Positions 8,182 to 16,214 of a stretch of DNA of 64,000 bases are shown here, in pieces. Position 1 is the stretch's first letter; every line of letters starts with the position of its first letter. The notes beneath the pieces were generated by a model. That model searched no databases. It had not been told where the DNA came from and saw only the letters and a program-made list of their open reading frames with translations. The DNA lies in the NCBI RefSeq assembly GCF_003049525.1, contig NZ_PYWL01000011.1:1-64000 (forward strand), written 5' to 3'. Made by a program: the position numbers and the translations under genes. This DNA comes from Lysinibacillus fusiformis. GTDB taxonomy: Bacteria; Bacillota; Bacilli; Bacillales_A; Planococcaceae.

Positions 8182-8197
8182 GTATAACTTAGTACTT
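8182..8197. promoter_or_regulatory. Operator-like site 2 (likely PadR) upstream of padR
   Basis: An exact second copy of GTATAACTTAGTACTT, 38 bases before the padR start. It overlaps a TATACT hexamer that could be the minus-strand -10 box, a position suited to autorepression. Confidence 0.55.
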
Positions 8198-8808
8198 GGG
8201 TGAATTTATTCAAAACAGCTTTTGAGTAATCAAGCTATTAAGTATTACTTATTACAACTACATAGTATCAACTAGTAGCGTCAGTGTCAACCATTTTTCT
8301 TAAATATTTTTAGAATGTTTTCCGTAGCTATCGACACCATTTTTCTTGAAGCTCTTTATTTTTTTCCGTCCACTAACTTATACAGTGGGCTTTCATCTAG
8401 GGAAATTTTTATCTTTTGGGATTTCCAGTACCATTCAATAAAATATAGCTAAGTCCATTAACACTCATTATCAGTAATAAGCTTATTTCAATAGATATTA
8501 ATCATGCAAATTCAAAAAATGAATTTTATTGAATCAAACAAAAACAAGAGCCTCTACTCCAATTAATATGATGCTCATATTCCTTATTTTATTTACGCCA
8601 TTTAAAAATACCCCTAAAGATAGATTATCCAAGAAAATGTCTAATTATAGACCTCGTATCAAGTTCGTGATTTTTCTATCGCTTGTTAAAACAAGAAAAA
8701 ATAAATTGAATAACAACAATAATATAACGAAAAACAAAATAAACATATTGATAAACGATAATAAATAAGCTAATATCATATTATCATTAAATCAATGAGG
8801 TGCTTCAA
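8198..8808. other. AT-rich intergenic region, no gene supported
   Basis: Over 600 bases between padR and the DUF2975 gene. A 79-codon frame at 8529-8768 is open but is dominated by Lys, Asn and Ile from AT-rich DNA, with no ribosome site. I see no known RNA motif here. Confidence 0.4.
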
Positions 8809-9273
8809 ATGAATGTTAAACTAAGTTCAACTTTTTTCTTAAAAATCGTTGCTTTTCTTATTGGAATTGCGGTACTTGCTGTGTGTGTATATTGGTTACC
8901 TCAAGCAGCTATACGAGATGCGAAAGTGCGTCCCGGAGATTACTCGATATATCCATTATTACTATGTGCCTACGGAGTATGCATTACGTTTTCTGTTGCG
9001 TTGTTTCAAGCATATAAACTATTAAGTTATATCCATCTAAACAATGCCTTTTCTGAGTTATCTCTTAAATCCTTGAAGGCTATAAAAAAATGTGCTTTCA
9101 CAGTTATTTTCTTCATTTTGATTCTACTAGTTTACTTAAGGTTTTTTGCTATGTTCACGGGTGACGATGCAGCAGGTCCGATTGCACTTGGTCTAATAGG
9201 GATTTTAATAACAGCTATCATCGCAGCCATTATAGACGTTCTTCAAAAGCCCATAAAAAATGCTCTAGAATAA
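8809..9273 (+). CDS. DUF2975 membrane protein
   Basis: A 154-residue membrane protein with four predicted helices. The start MNVKLSSTFFLKIVAFLIG, the A-V-C-V-Y-W-L-P motif after helix 1, and the Y-K-L-L-S-Y-I-H-L-N-N-A-F-S-E-L-S block match DUF2975 proteins such as Bacillus YoaS. ATG at 8809 is preferred over the one at 8800 because GAGGTG lies at the right distance. DUF2975 genes are usually followed by a small HTH regulator (YozG type); here none follows, which is unusual. Function is unknown. Confidence 0.8.
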   Translation: MNVKLSSTFFLKIVAFLIGIAVLAVCVYWLPQAAIRDAKVRPGDYSIYPLLLCAYGVCITFSVALFQAYKLLSYIHLNNAFSELSLKSLKAIKKCAFTVIFFILILLVYLRFFAMFTGDDAAGPIALGLIGILITAIIAAIIDVLQKPIKNALE

Positions 9274-9693
9274 ATGTAGATGTTAACTACTTTCCCTACT
9301 GAACCTTAAATGAAAAATGGGCGCCTTTTCTTTTTGAAATGACACCCCCATTTCATTAAGTTAAACAGCTATGAAGGATTGAATCCGGTATTGTCCCGTG
9401 TTAAATCCTTTTAATTTCTCTGCACTCAAGTTTTTCTATTTAAAATAGCCATACATGCTACCTTAGTTTATTGATGATGAGCCAAGAATGGAAAAAGAAA
9501 TCATAACAGACAAACTTTTTTTACTTATTTCTGACCATCGATCACATTGTCATATAGATAGAATAGTGTTCTCTATCTTCTTTTAAATTTCCACTTTTAA
9601 TAATTTTTTTCTCAAAATAGTTTGAAGAGGATTAATAAAGGTTATATAACACTATAGCGAAATATTTATAATACAAGATAGGAGATGTACAGT
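9274..9693. other. Intergenic region, nothing recognised
   Basis: About 420 bases between two rightward genes. No ORF with a start signal and no strong terminator hairpin are visible. The last 40 bases contain the ribosome site for the GlsB-like gene. Confidence 0.4.
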
Positions 9694-9948
9694 ATGAGTT
9701 TCATTTGGTTTTTAATAATTGGCGGGCTTATCGGTTGGCTTGCAGGAATAATTTTGGGAAAAGATATCCCAGGTGGCATTATTGGTAATATTATTGCAGG
9801 TATTATTGGTGCATGGATTGGTGGTACGCTGCTAGGTAGTTGGGGTCCTAAAATTTCTGATTTCTACATCTTCCCTGCTCTCATTGGAGCAATTTTACTA
9901 GTTTTCATCGTGAGCTTAATTATGAAATCATTGCGTCAAGCTGCGTAA
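9694..9948 (+). CDS. GlsB/YeaQ/YmgE family stress-response membrane protein
   Basis: An 84-residue protein with three hydrophobic segments rich in glycine: I-G-G-L-I-G-W-L-A-G, then P-G-G-I-I-G-N-I-I-A-G-I-I-G-A-W-I-G-G. This is the transglycosylase-associated/GlsB family, found in the cytoplasmic membrane and linked to general stress. The ATG at 9694 is chosen over one at 9685 because GGAGA lies eight bases upstream. It is a single gene with a terminator at 10018-10060. The molecular function of the family is not established. Confidence 0.85.
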   Translation: MSFIWFLIIGGLIGWLAGIILGKDIPGGIIGNIIAGIIGAWIGGTLLGSWGPKISDFYIFPALIGAILLVFIVSLIMKSLRQAA

Positions 9949-10017
9949 GCTAAATAGATTTATGAGTTAAACGAATCAGACACTTAATCAACAATAAATG
10001 GTGCTGTATTAATGCTA

Positions 10018-10060
10018 AAAAAGCGGCCTTCCACAATCTAATCTGTGGAGGACCGCTTTT
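10018..10060 (+). terminator. Intrinsic terminator after the GlsB-like gene
   Basis: A long, slightly bulged stem (AAAAGCGG-CC-TTCCACA against TGTGGAGGACCGCTTTT) ends in a T-rich tract. It can act in both directions. Confidence 0.75.
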
Positions 10061-10195
10061 ACTTTGTTCTTATTTACTTAACCATCCTCAGCTCCGTAAA
10101 TTCAAGAAACAGAATGGCTTATGATTCGCTTAAAAAAAAAGAAAATAATGCAGGCTATTAACGAAAAAAACCCTGTCCCTACAGCAATTGTTCCA

Positions 10196-10303
10196 TTAGC
10201 AATGTAAATATTTACTTTTCTTTTTCAGCTTAAATATGAAAAGTAGTCCCGTGGCTGTTGTAATAAGGAAAATTATAAAAAAACCGATAGGCACAATATA
10301 CAT
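10196..10303 (-). CDS. Small single-helix membrane peptide (35 residues)
   Basis: A minus-strand frame beginning MYIVPIGFFIIFLITTATG has one clear membrane helix followed by a basic tail (K-L-K-K-K-S-K). The ATG at 10303 has GGAGGT eight bases upstream, which is unlikely by chance in this AT-rich spacer. No family was recognised. Such peptides are often missed by gene finders; expression is unproven. Confidence 0.45.
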   Translation of the reverse strand: MYIVPIGFFIIFLITTATGLLFIFKLKKKSKYLHC

Positions 10304-10786
10304 TTAATGAATACCTCCATTGTTAGGTTTAGTTTGATATCCATTTGTATCTAGCAAAAAATAATCTTTTTCAATTCTCATTCTAAAATGATTCATTATT
10401 CTTATCAGTTTCCTGAATATATATCACTTCCAGCGTAGCTCAAATGCTAAACATTTCATACCAAGAACTAATAGTAGAAATAAATTCTAGTAAATGGTCT
10501 CCCCTCACTTAAAATGAAGAATTCGCAAAGTATGGTAGTGGGATAATTATGTGTGTCTATGACTTACTCAACTAAAAATCTATTTAACCAGAAAAATAGA
10601 TATATCAAATTGATTCGATTACCTAGAAAATCACTTTTTAACTCAACTATAAAGCATTATATAACAAGAATATTTGATTTGAGCCCTACATATATTGATG
10701 TTAATATTTCTATAAAACAAAAGCCTATGTTGATTCTGTCTGAATGATGGAATGTTCGTATAAACGAAATTATTGATAAAGATAGG
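10304..10786. other. Intergenic region, no gene supported
   Basis: AT-rich spacer before the YqhV-like gene. A 64-codon plus-strand frame at 10553-10747 has no ribosome site and no protein-like motif. Nothing else was recognised. Confidence 0.4.
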
Positions 10787-11062
10787 ATGATGACAATTAT
10801 TGATAAATCACTTCTTGCTATGGTTATTTTACGGGTTTTGTCTGGAAGTATTGAAGTAAGTGCTGGGTTGTTAATGCTAAAGTTGAATAGTTTAGAAAAA
10901 GCATTTTATATTAATACACTGCTTGCTTTGGTTGGTCCAACAGTTTTAATCGTAACGACTGCCATTGCCTTATTTGGACTCGCTGATAAAATTCCTGTCA
11001 TGAGAATCATTTGCCTATTTACAGGAATTACACTTATTCTAATTAGCTCCCATATTAAGTAA
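10787..11062 (+). CDS. yqhV: YqhV-like (DUF2619) membrane protein
   Basis: A 91-residue protein with three hydrophobic helices. The stretch L-R-V-L-S-G-S-I-E-V-S-A-G-L-L-M-L-K and the later L-A-L-V-G-P-T-V-L-I-V closely follow Bacillus YqhV, as remembered. In Bacillus yqhV sits just before the spoIIIA operon, but here it is alone. Two adjacent ATGs (10787 and 10790) are possible, with AAGATAGG just upstream. The role is unknown. Confidence 0.7.
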   Translation: MMTIIDKSLLAMVILRVLSGSIEVSAGLLMLKLNSLEKAFYINTLLALVGPTVLIVTTAIALFGLADKIPVMRIICLFTGITLILISSHIK

Positions 11063-11343
11063 GAAAAAATATCCCACAAAAAGGATGTTATTTATATTTT
11101 AAAACATGACATTTACTTTCTATCATGATCACTAAACAAAGAACCATTCATTTCTTCACAGCAACTAATATTCTATTCATTAATTACAAGCACCACATGT
11201 ATCTACCCTATCGAAAACAGATAATATCATCTTTTAACGCGATAACCAACAACAGTCTTTTCTGGCTTTGTTTTTACCAACTTCAATGTGGAACTGACCG
11301 AGCGGGTGCCTGTACATTTAGAAAACTCCAGAATACGCTACAT

Positions 11344-13500
11344 TTACTCTTCCATCATTTCTAGATAGCCTTGCTGTAAACATGTATCCGTCACAAACTT
11401 CTTATTTCCTGTTGTAAATGACAATTCAATCGTGCTACTTGTAACAGCTACTATTTCACCTTCTCCAAAAATCACATGCATTACTTTCGAGCCAACGATT
11501 AACGCTGACTCGGTTGTAATTGTCCGCTCATTATAATATTGCTTCAGTGCTTTCCTCGGGCTTTTCTGCGCTTTCTTTGGTACTTCCTGCGGTGAAACGA
11601 TTTGTTTTAACTCCTTCATGAAAATCGATGGCACCACACTTGTTTTAAAGCGCTTGCTATACGAAATTAATTCCAAATGGCGAATCGCTCGCGTGATACC
11701 TACATAAAAGAGTCGCGTTTCTTCTTCTATTTCTTCTTCCTGCTCACTAGGTAAAATCCCTTCAATTAAGTCAATCAAATACACACGGTCAAATTCTAAG
11801 CCTTTTGAACTGTGCAATGTTGACAGTGTAATGGCATTCAAATCTTTTTTTATGTGAGACGAGCGTGCTAAATGTTCAAGCTGCTTCAAACGACCTGCAA
11901 ATTCGGTCATCGTCTGCGTATGGCGCGCAATTAAACCAAGTACATCTACAATATCTAGTAAATTTTCATAATTAAAGCCGAGAGTCTCACTCATTTTCTT
12001 TAAAGTACGCTCATAACCAAAGTCATAACGGATATGCTCTAGCATGGCGGTTGGCGTCGTTTTATCAAATTGAATGCTATCATACGTTTTGCGAATTCGC
12101 TTAATATATTCTGGCTGATAATCCTTTAACTCAACATGCTCTAACAACTGTGTGAATACACAGCATTCCTCCGGCACCCTTTGTAGTGCCTTCAATTGTG
12201 CTGGTGTAATATAAGCATTCATTTTTCTGTAAATTTTTTCAAAGACAGTGATGTTTTTTGTATTGTACGCTAGACGCATGAAGTTCATAATATCCTCCAC
12301 GACCCAATGCGTAAAAAAGCGAATGGTGGAATCTTTCATATAGAAAGGCAAACCTACTCTGTCAATCGCGTCCATAAGTGGAATGGCTGACGTATTATTT
12401 CGATATAAAATAGCCGTTGAGCCACGCTTAGACAGATTTTTCAACTGATCCACTAAATATTTGGCCTGTAAATGGTAATTCTCTAGAATCTTAAATGAGA
12501 TTGGCTCTGCTGCAGGGTTTTCCGTAAACATTTGTTTGTTATAACGTTTTTTATTACGCTGAATGAACATATTGGCTGGCTCTACAATCGATGCAGATGA
12601 GCGATAGTTTTGTGTCATCAGTAAAACTTGCGCCTCCGGAAATACCTTTTGGAAATCCAACAAATAGTCTGGGTCTGCACCGCGCCAGCTATAAATGGCC
12701 TGATCCTCATCCGCGACGACGCATAAATTTTGATGCACTGCGACAAGCTTCGCGATAATCTCATGCTGGACGGGCGATGTATCCTGACTCTCATCCGTAA
12801 AATAATAATCATAGCGACGTTGGTATTGTGCTAGCACTTCTCGGTTTTTCATGAAAATTTCATTTGCCATTAATAGCATATCGTCAAAATCAATTAACAA
12901 ATGGTCACTACCTGTGCGCTTATATTCCTCATAACGTTGTAAAATCTGTACTTTTCTTGGCACCTTTACGTTTGCAATATCCCATTCCTGTTCTGGCAGC
13001 ATTTTATTTTTGATAAACGTTATGTACGTCAGAAGCTCGTCTAGCTGATCTTCAGTAATTTTTGTGTCATTTAATTGTTCAAAAATCTCGCGAAGCACTC
13101 GTTTTTTAGAAACAACACCCGGCTTGTCCGATTCTTCAATAATGCCGTACGAAATGCCCTGACGTTCAAGTGTCTGCCGCACAACTTGAAAAGCTAAACT
13201 ATGAATCGTCGAAAAATCAACCGGTGGCAAATGCGGGAAAAACTTTGCAAAACGTGCCTTCATATCACCTGCCGATGCCTTGCTAAACGTAACAGCCTTT
13301 ATGCGAGAAGGCTTCACACCAAGCTCCTCAATCATATATCCAATACGCATAATAATCGTCGTCGTTTTTCCTGAACCAGGCGATGCCAATAGTAGCAACG
13401 GACCATTCGTTTGCAGCACTGCCTGCATCTGCACATCATTTAGACGAACGCCAAGTGAACGTTCCTTTTCCTCAAAAAACGCTTTTTGCGCTCCATTCAT
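11344..13500 (-). CDS. UvrD/Rep-family superfamily 1 DNA helicase
   Basis: A 718-residue ATP-dependent 3'-5' DNA helicase. Motif I/Walker A is A-S-P-G-S-G-K-T-T-T-I near residue 42. Motif II is D-E-S-Q-D-T-S-P, and the motif III region has A-D-E-D-Q-A-I-Y-S-W-R-G-A-D. Motif V is L-S-T-L-H-S-S-K-G-L-E-F-D and motif VI V-G-I-T-R-A-I-R-H. The C-terminus has a PcrA-like region with the V-M-H-V-I-F-G-E-G-E stretch (Tudor-like). Start: the second ATG (13500) has GGAG at eight bases, whereas the first is too close. There is no ligA or pcrB neighbour, so this is a YjcD-like accessory helicase rather than PcrA itself. It probably acts in repair or fork restart. Confidence 0.9.
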   Translation of the reverse strand: MNGAQKAFFEEKERSLGVRLNDVQMQAVLQTNGPLLLLASPGSGKTTTIIMRIGYMIEELGVKPSRIKAVTFSKASAGDMKARFAKFFPHLPPVDFSTIHSLAFQVVRQTLERQGISYGIIEESDKPGVVSKKRVLREIFEQLNDTKITEDQLDELLTYITFIKNKMLPEQEWDIANVKVPRKVQILQRYEEYKRTGSDHLLIDFDDMLLMANEIFMKNREVLAQYQRRYDYYFTDESQDTSPVQHEIIAKLVAVHQNLCVVADEDQAIYSWRGADPDYLLDFQKVFPEAQVLLMTQNYRSSASIVEPANMFIQRNKKRYNKQMFTENPAAEPISFKILENYHLQAKYLVDQLKNLSKRGSTAILYRNNTSAIPLMDAIDRVGLPFYMKDSTIRFFTHWVVEDIMNFMRLAYNTKNITVFEKIYRKMNAYITPAQLKALQRVPEECCVFTQLLEHVELKDYQPEYIKRIRKTYDSIQFDKTTPTAMLEHIRYDFGYERTLKKMSETLGFNYENLLDIVDVLGLIARHTQTMTEFAGRLKQLEHLARSSHIKKDLNAITLSTLHSSKGLEFDRVYLIDLIEGILPSEQEEEIEEETRLFYVGITRAIRHLELISYSKRFKTSVVPSIFMKELKQIVSPQEVPKKAQKSPRKALKQYYNERTITTESALIVGSKVMHVIFGEGEIVAVTSSTIELSFTTGNKKFVTDTCLQQGYLEMMEE

Positions 13501-13731
13501 ATCCATCGCTCCATTCGAAAAATCTATACTATATTATAACCTAATGAATTCTATGATGAGGATTCTTCAGAGGAAAGTCGTACAATTAGAGCCAATACTG
13601 GATCTTAATCCACAATAAAAACCGAAATCAGAAATTCCGGTTCGTCTTTTTTATAAGTAAATTGACTTTATTTCAAACCTATAATTTTGGTGTAAAACTT
13701 TTAAAGGTAAAAATCACTTATTTACTTTATG

Positions 13732-13772
13732 AAAAAAAGCGGATTTGAGATAATAAATCCCTTCCGCTTTTT
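13732..13772 (-). terminator. Intrinsic terminator after the SLH protein gene
   Basis: On the minus strand AAAAAGCGGA and TCCGCTTTTT form the base of a hairpin with an inner AAATCC/GGGATTT pairing, ending in T. It starts five bases after the SLH gene stop. Confidence 0.75.
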
Positions 13773-13776
13773 GTTC

Positions 13777-14901
13777 TTAGTTGATCTCAGTTTCTAATGT
13801 TTCTTTCCAATCTTGGTCAGAGTCATCTTCATCAAGAACAACGTTATAAATTTTCCATTTACCATCATCATTTTTCTTAAGATAAGCAGTACCTGATAAG
13901 TCAATGTTCATGTTAAAAGACATATCTGGAGCTGTCATAGATATTTTATATACTAGGTTATCAATGCGAACTTCAGCAAAATGATTAGTTACAGAAACTG
14001 CATTGATCACATGTTCACCAATCTGTTCCATCGTGAATTTAGTATCTGCATCTTCTTCAATCATACCTGCCATATCCATACTATCAAGTGCATAAGCTAG
14101 TTGGTAACCCATTGTCGTTTCATGATAAAGGGCTTTTAATGCTTCTACGTCTTGTTGTTCAGTAAACTTCATCTCGTCTTTAATGTAACGATCCACTGTT
14201 TGAATGCTTGCAGCTGGATCTTCATGTGTTCCTGGCACTAAATGTAAGGCACGGTCAATCATCACGATAGCTTCAGCGCGAGTGGCATCATTGTAAGGTT
14301 TGAAGATATTTCCATACCCTTTGATAATTCCTAAAGCTGCCGTTTTCATAACCGCTTCATAGGCAAAATTCCCCTTTGGTACATCCGGGAATACTTTTCC
14401 TGTTGCTGAAAAATCAAGCGTTGACTCAAATGCACGGTAAATCATGACTGCCATTTCGTTACGTGTAATCTTATCATTCGGTCGGAAAGTGCCGTCTGGT
14501 TTACCATTGATTATGCCTTGGCTGCTAGCAACCTTCACATACTCGTAATACCATTTCGCTGGTTTTACATCAGGGAATGATTTAACTGTTTCACCTGCAC
14601 GTAAATTCATTGAATTCACTAAAATTTTCGTGAATTCAGCACGAGTAATCGAATTTTTTGGTTTTATAGAGACGTATGTATAATCATATTTCTCCCCATC
14701 TTCCTCAAACGATTCTGTTTCCACATATCCGTCTATAATATCTGCATACAGGAAACGTTCCAATTCTTCGTATGCCCAATGATCGTAATCAACATCATCC
14801 AAAAAATATAAATCAATGGGTTTTTCTGCTGCGGCTGCTGGTGAAACACAAATAAATCCAAAAAATACAAGGGAAGATAAAAAAACATAAAGTGCTTTCA
14901 T
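13777..14901 (-). CDS. S-layer homology (SLH) domain surface protein
   Basis: A 374-residue secreted protein. Signal peptide: residues 1-24 with an A-A-A-A-E cleavage region. Three SLH repeats follow at about 35-90, 92-150 and 155-212. Hallmarks are Y-D-H-W-A-Y-E-E, I-T-R-A-E-F-T-K-I-L, F-P-D-V-K-P-A-K-W-Y-Y-E-Y, F-R-P-N-D-K-I-T-R-N-E-M-A and A-T-R-A-E-A-I-V-M-I. SLH trimers bind pyruvylated secondary cell-wall polymer. The C-terminal 150 residues, acidic and soluble, look like a nuclear-transport-factor-2-like or similar fold (N-terminal Y-I-K-D-E-M-K-F, ending W-K-I-Y-N-V-V-L-D), but the function is unknown. A single-gene unit. Confidence 0.9.
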   Translation of the reverse strand: MKALYVFLSSLVFFGFICVSPAAAAEKPIDLYFLDDVDYDHWAYEELERFLYADIIDGYVETESFEEDGEKYDYTYVSIKPKNSITRAEFTKILVNSMNLRAGETVKSFPDVKPAKWYYEYVKVASSQGIINGKPDGTFRPNDKITRNEMAVMIYRAFESTLDFSATGKVFPDVPKGNFAYEAVMKTAALGIIKGYGNIFKPYNDATRAEAIVMIDRALHLVPGTHEDPAASIQTVDRYIKDEMKFTEQQDVEALKALYHETTMGYQLAYALDSMDMAGMIEEDADTKFTMEQIGEHVINAVSVTNHFAEVRIDNLVYKISMTAPDMSFNMNIDLSGTAYLKKNDDGKWKIYNVVLDEDDSDQDWKETLETEIN

Positions 14902-15196
14902 TGGTGGTTGCCTCTACTTTCTTCTATTAAATTTTTACCAATAGACGTAGTTTACATGACTGCTACAAATATTAATAGAGTGTAAAATATGGAAATGAAT
15001 AGTGTTTTCAAGAAAAATGGTTTATATAAGATTAGTCGCAGTCCACATGAAAGTCTGGCGGAGGTTTAATTAGCTAATATTTTGGTTATAGGCTAGGAGC
15101 ATTCAGAATCAAAAAATAAATTATTTCAAGAAAACTTTTCCAGAGGCGAAATGGATTGAATATAAGGAGGAGCAGGAATGGAATCATTAATATCAT
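14902..15196. other. Intergenic region with an orphan six-codon ORF
   Basis: Spacer between the SLH gene start and the AlkD-like gene end. A consensus AAGGAGG at about 15162-15168 is followed at the right distance by ATG at 15178 and a six-codon frame (MESLIS, then stop), probably what is left of a gene or a chance hit. No larger gene was found. Confidence 0.35.
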
Positions 15197-15227
15197 AAAG
15201 ACGCTTTCCTTATTTCAGAAAAGCGCC
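15197..15227 (-). repeat. Hairpin repeat copy 2 (likely terminator for the AlkD-like gene)
   Basis: Second copy of the element at 2039-2068: AAGACGCTTTCC then TATTTCAG then AAAAGCGCC. It differs from copy 1 by one T/A change and one extra A. It again follows a minus-strand gene (stop at 15270), consistent with a terminator. Confidence 0.55.
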
Positions 15228-15269
15228 TCATTGTTTTGCATGAAAGCCTAATTTATTTTTTAGCGGTAA

Positions 15270-15938
15270 CTAATTATTTTGTCGTTTGTTCACTTCAATT
15301 GTAATGAACTCTGGCAAATAGCTGGGCGTACATCCTTTTGCTACTTTTTCATCTTTGTAAAGACCCGTTTTCTCCCCAAGTCTAATACAACGTTCACGAT
15401 TCTTTTCATCATAAACACCTATCCATCCTGCGGTGAAATTCATAGCCCACTGCACTTCCGGTTCTTCCTGCATAATATTAGCTTCTAATGCAGATAGCAG
15501 GTGTGCAGTGTTATCAGGGGGTATTTGCCCAGTCCATCTCAATCGCCCTTGATAATACCAGAATGCTCGCCTTTGAAGAGTTGAAGCACTATTCTCCCAT
15601 GACTCCATCAACTCCATTTTCTTCTTGTCTTTGGTGAGCTGATTCGCCATTAACCAATCCATTAAGTTATTTCGCTCATCAAAAGTGTGAGTTTGCATAT
15701 CCTTATCAAGCTTATTTAGCACATCATGTGAAAGACATTTTTTGTCCATAATTAAAATAGCTAATAGTCTAGGCAAAAACTTTTCGGTTGACCAAAGTTC
15801 CATAGCTAGTTCATGGTCTTTTTTAATGTCCTTCGCGATTTTTCGTAGGTCGCCTAGCTTCGTTTTACGATTGATCTGAGATAGAATGTTTTCTGCTTTT
15901 GAAGGGCGTGTTATTTCTGTATCTTTTTGTTCATCCAT
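15270..15938 (-). CDS. DNA alkylation repair (AlkD-like HEAT-repeat) protein
   Basis: A 222-residue, all-helical protein that matches the AlkD/AlkC type of DNA glycosylase-like HEAT proteins: the early K-L-G-D-L-R-K-I-A-K-D-I-K-K-D-H-E-L-A stretch, N-L-M-D-W-L-M-A-N-Q-L, and W-A-M-N-F-T-A-G-W-I-G near residue 163. Known members remove bulky or methylated bases. This one could not be checked for the catalytic Asp without alignment. No ada or alkA neighbours occur. A monocistronic gene with the repeat hairpin downstream. Confidence 0.7.
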   Translation of the reverse strand: MDEQKDTEITRPSKAENILSQINRKTKLGDLRKIAKDIKKDHELAMELWSTEKFLPRLLAILIMDKKCLSHDVLNKLDKDMQTHTFDERNNLMDWLMANQLTKDKKKMELMESWENSASTLQRRAFWYYQGRLRWTGQIPPDNTAHLLSALEANIMQEEPEVQWAMNFTAGWIGVYDEKNRERCIRLGEKTGLYKDEKVAKGCTPSYLPEFITIEVNKRQNN

Positions 15939-16054
15939 TTTATACAGCTCCTTTATTAAAGCATTATTTCATAATACGATATATATCAAAACTTAATTTC
16001 GTTATACGTTTTATTGCCGCGATGTTCCTCCAAAGTTTAACTTTTTTCATAGAA

Positions 16055-16096
16055 AAAGTCCAAGAAATGTTGGTTTAACAGCATTTCTTGGACTTT
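16055..16096 (-). terminator. Strong intrinsic terminator after the amino acid permease
   Basis: A perfect 15-base-pair stem (AAAGTCCAAGAAATG and complement) with a 12-base loop. On the minus strand it is followed by a T run. It lies 120 bases beyond the permease stop. Confidence 0.8.
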
Positions 16097-16214
16097 GATT
16101 TCTTTTTGGGACATTCACGTTTTCTAGAGCATACAAATGATTAATTTTGAGATAGTTGTATCCAATCGTTTTACGTCCCATTGAAGAAAATATCGGTTAA
16201 ATAAAATGATTTAA

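Noticed and set aside
8529..8768. A 79-codon plus-strand frame
   Set aside because: No ribosome site; composition is Lys/Asn/Ile from AT-rich DNA and no motif is present.
10553..10747. A 64-codon plus-strand frame upstream of the YqhV-like gene
   Set aside because: No start signal and no recognisable protein features; probably chance.
11125..11364. A 79-codon plus-strand frame running into the helicase 3' end
   Set aside because: No ribosome site, overlaps a real gene on the other strand, and has an unlikely composition rich in His, Phe and Asn.
11344..13500. Calling the helicase PcrA
   Set aside because: PcrA is normally next to pcrB and ligA and is essential; here the gene stands alone, so a YjcD-like accessory helicase is safer.
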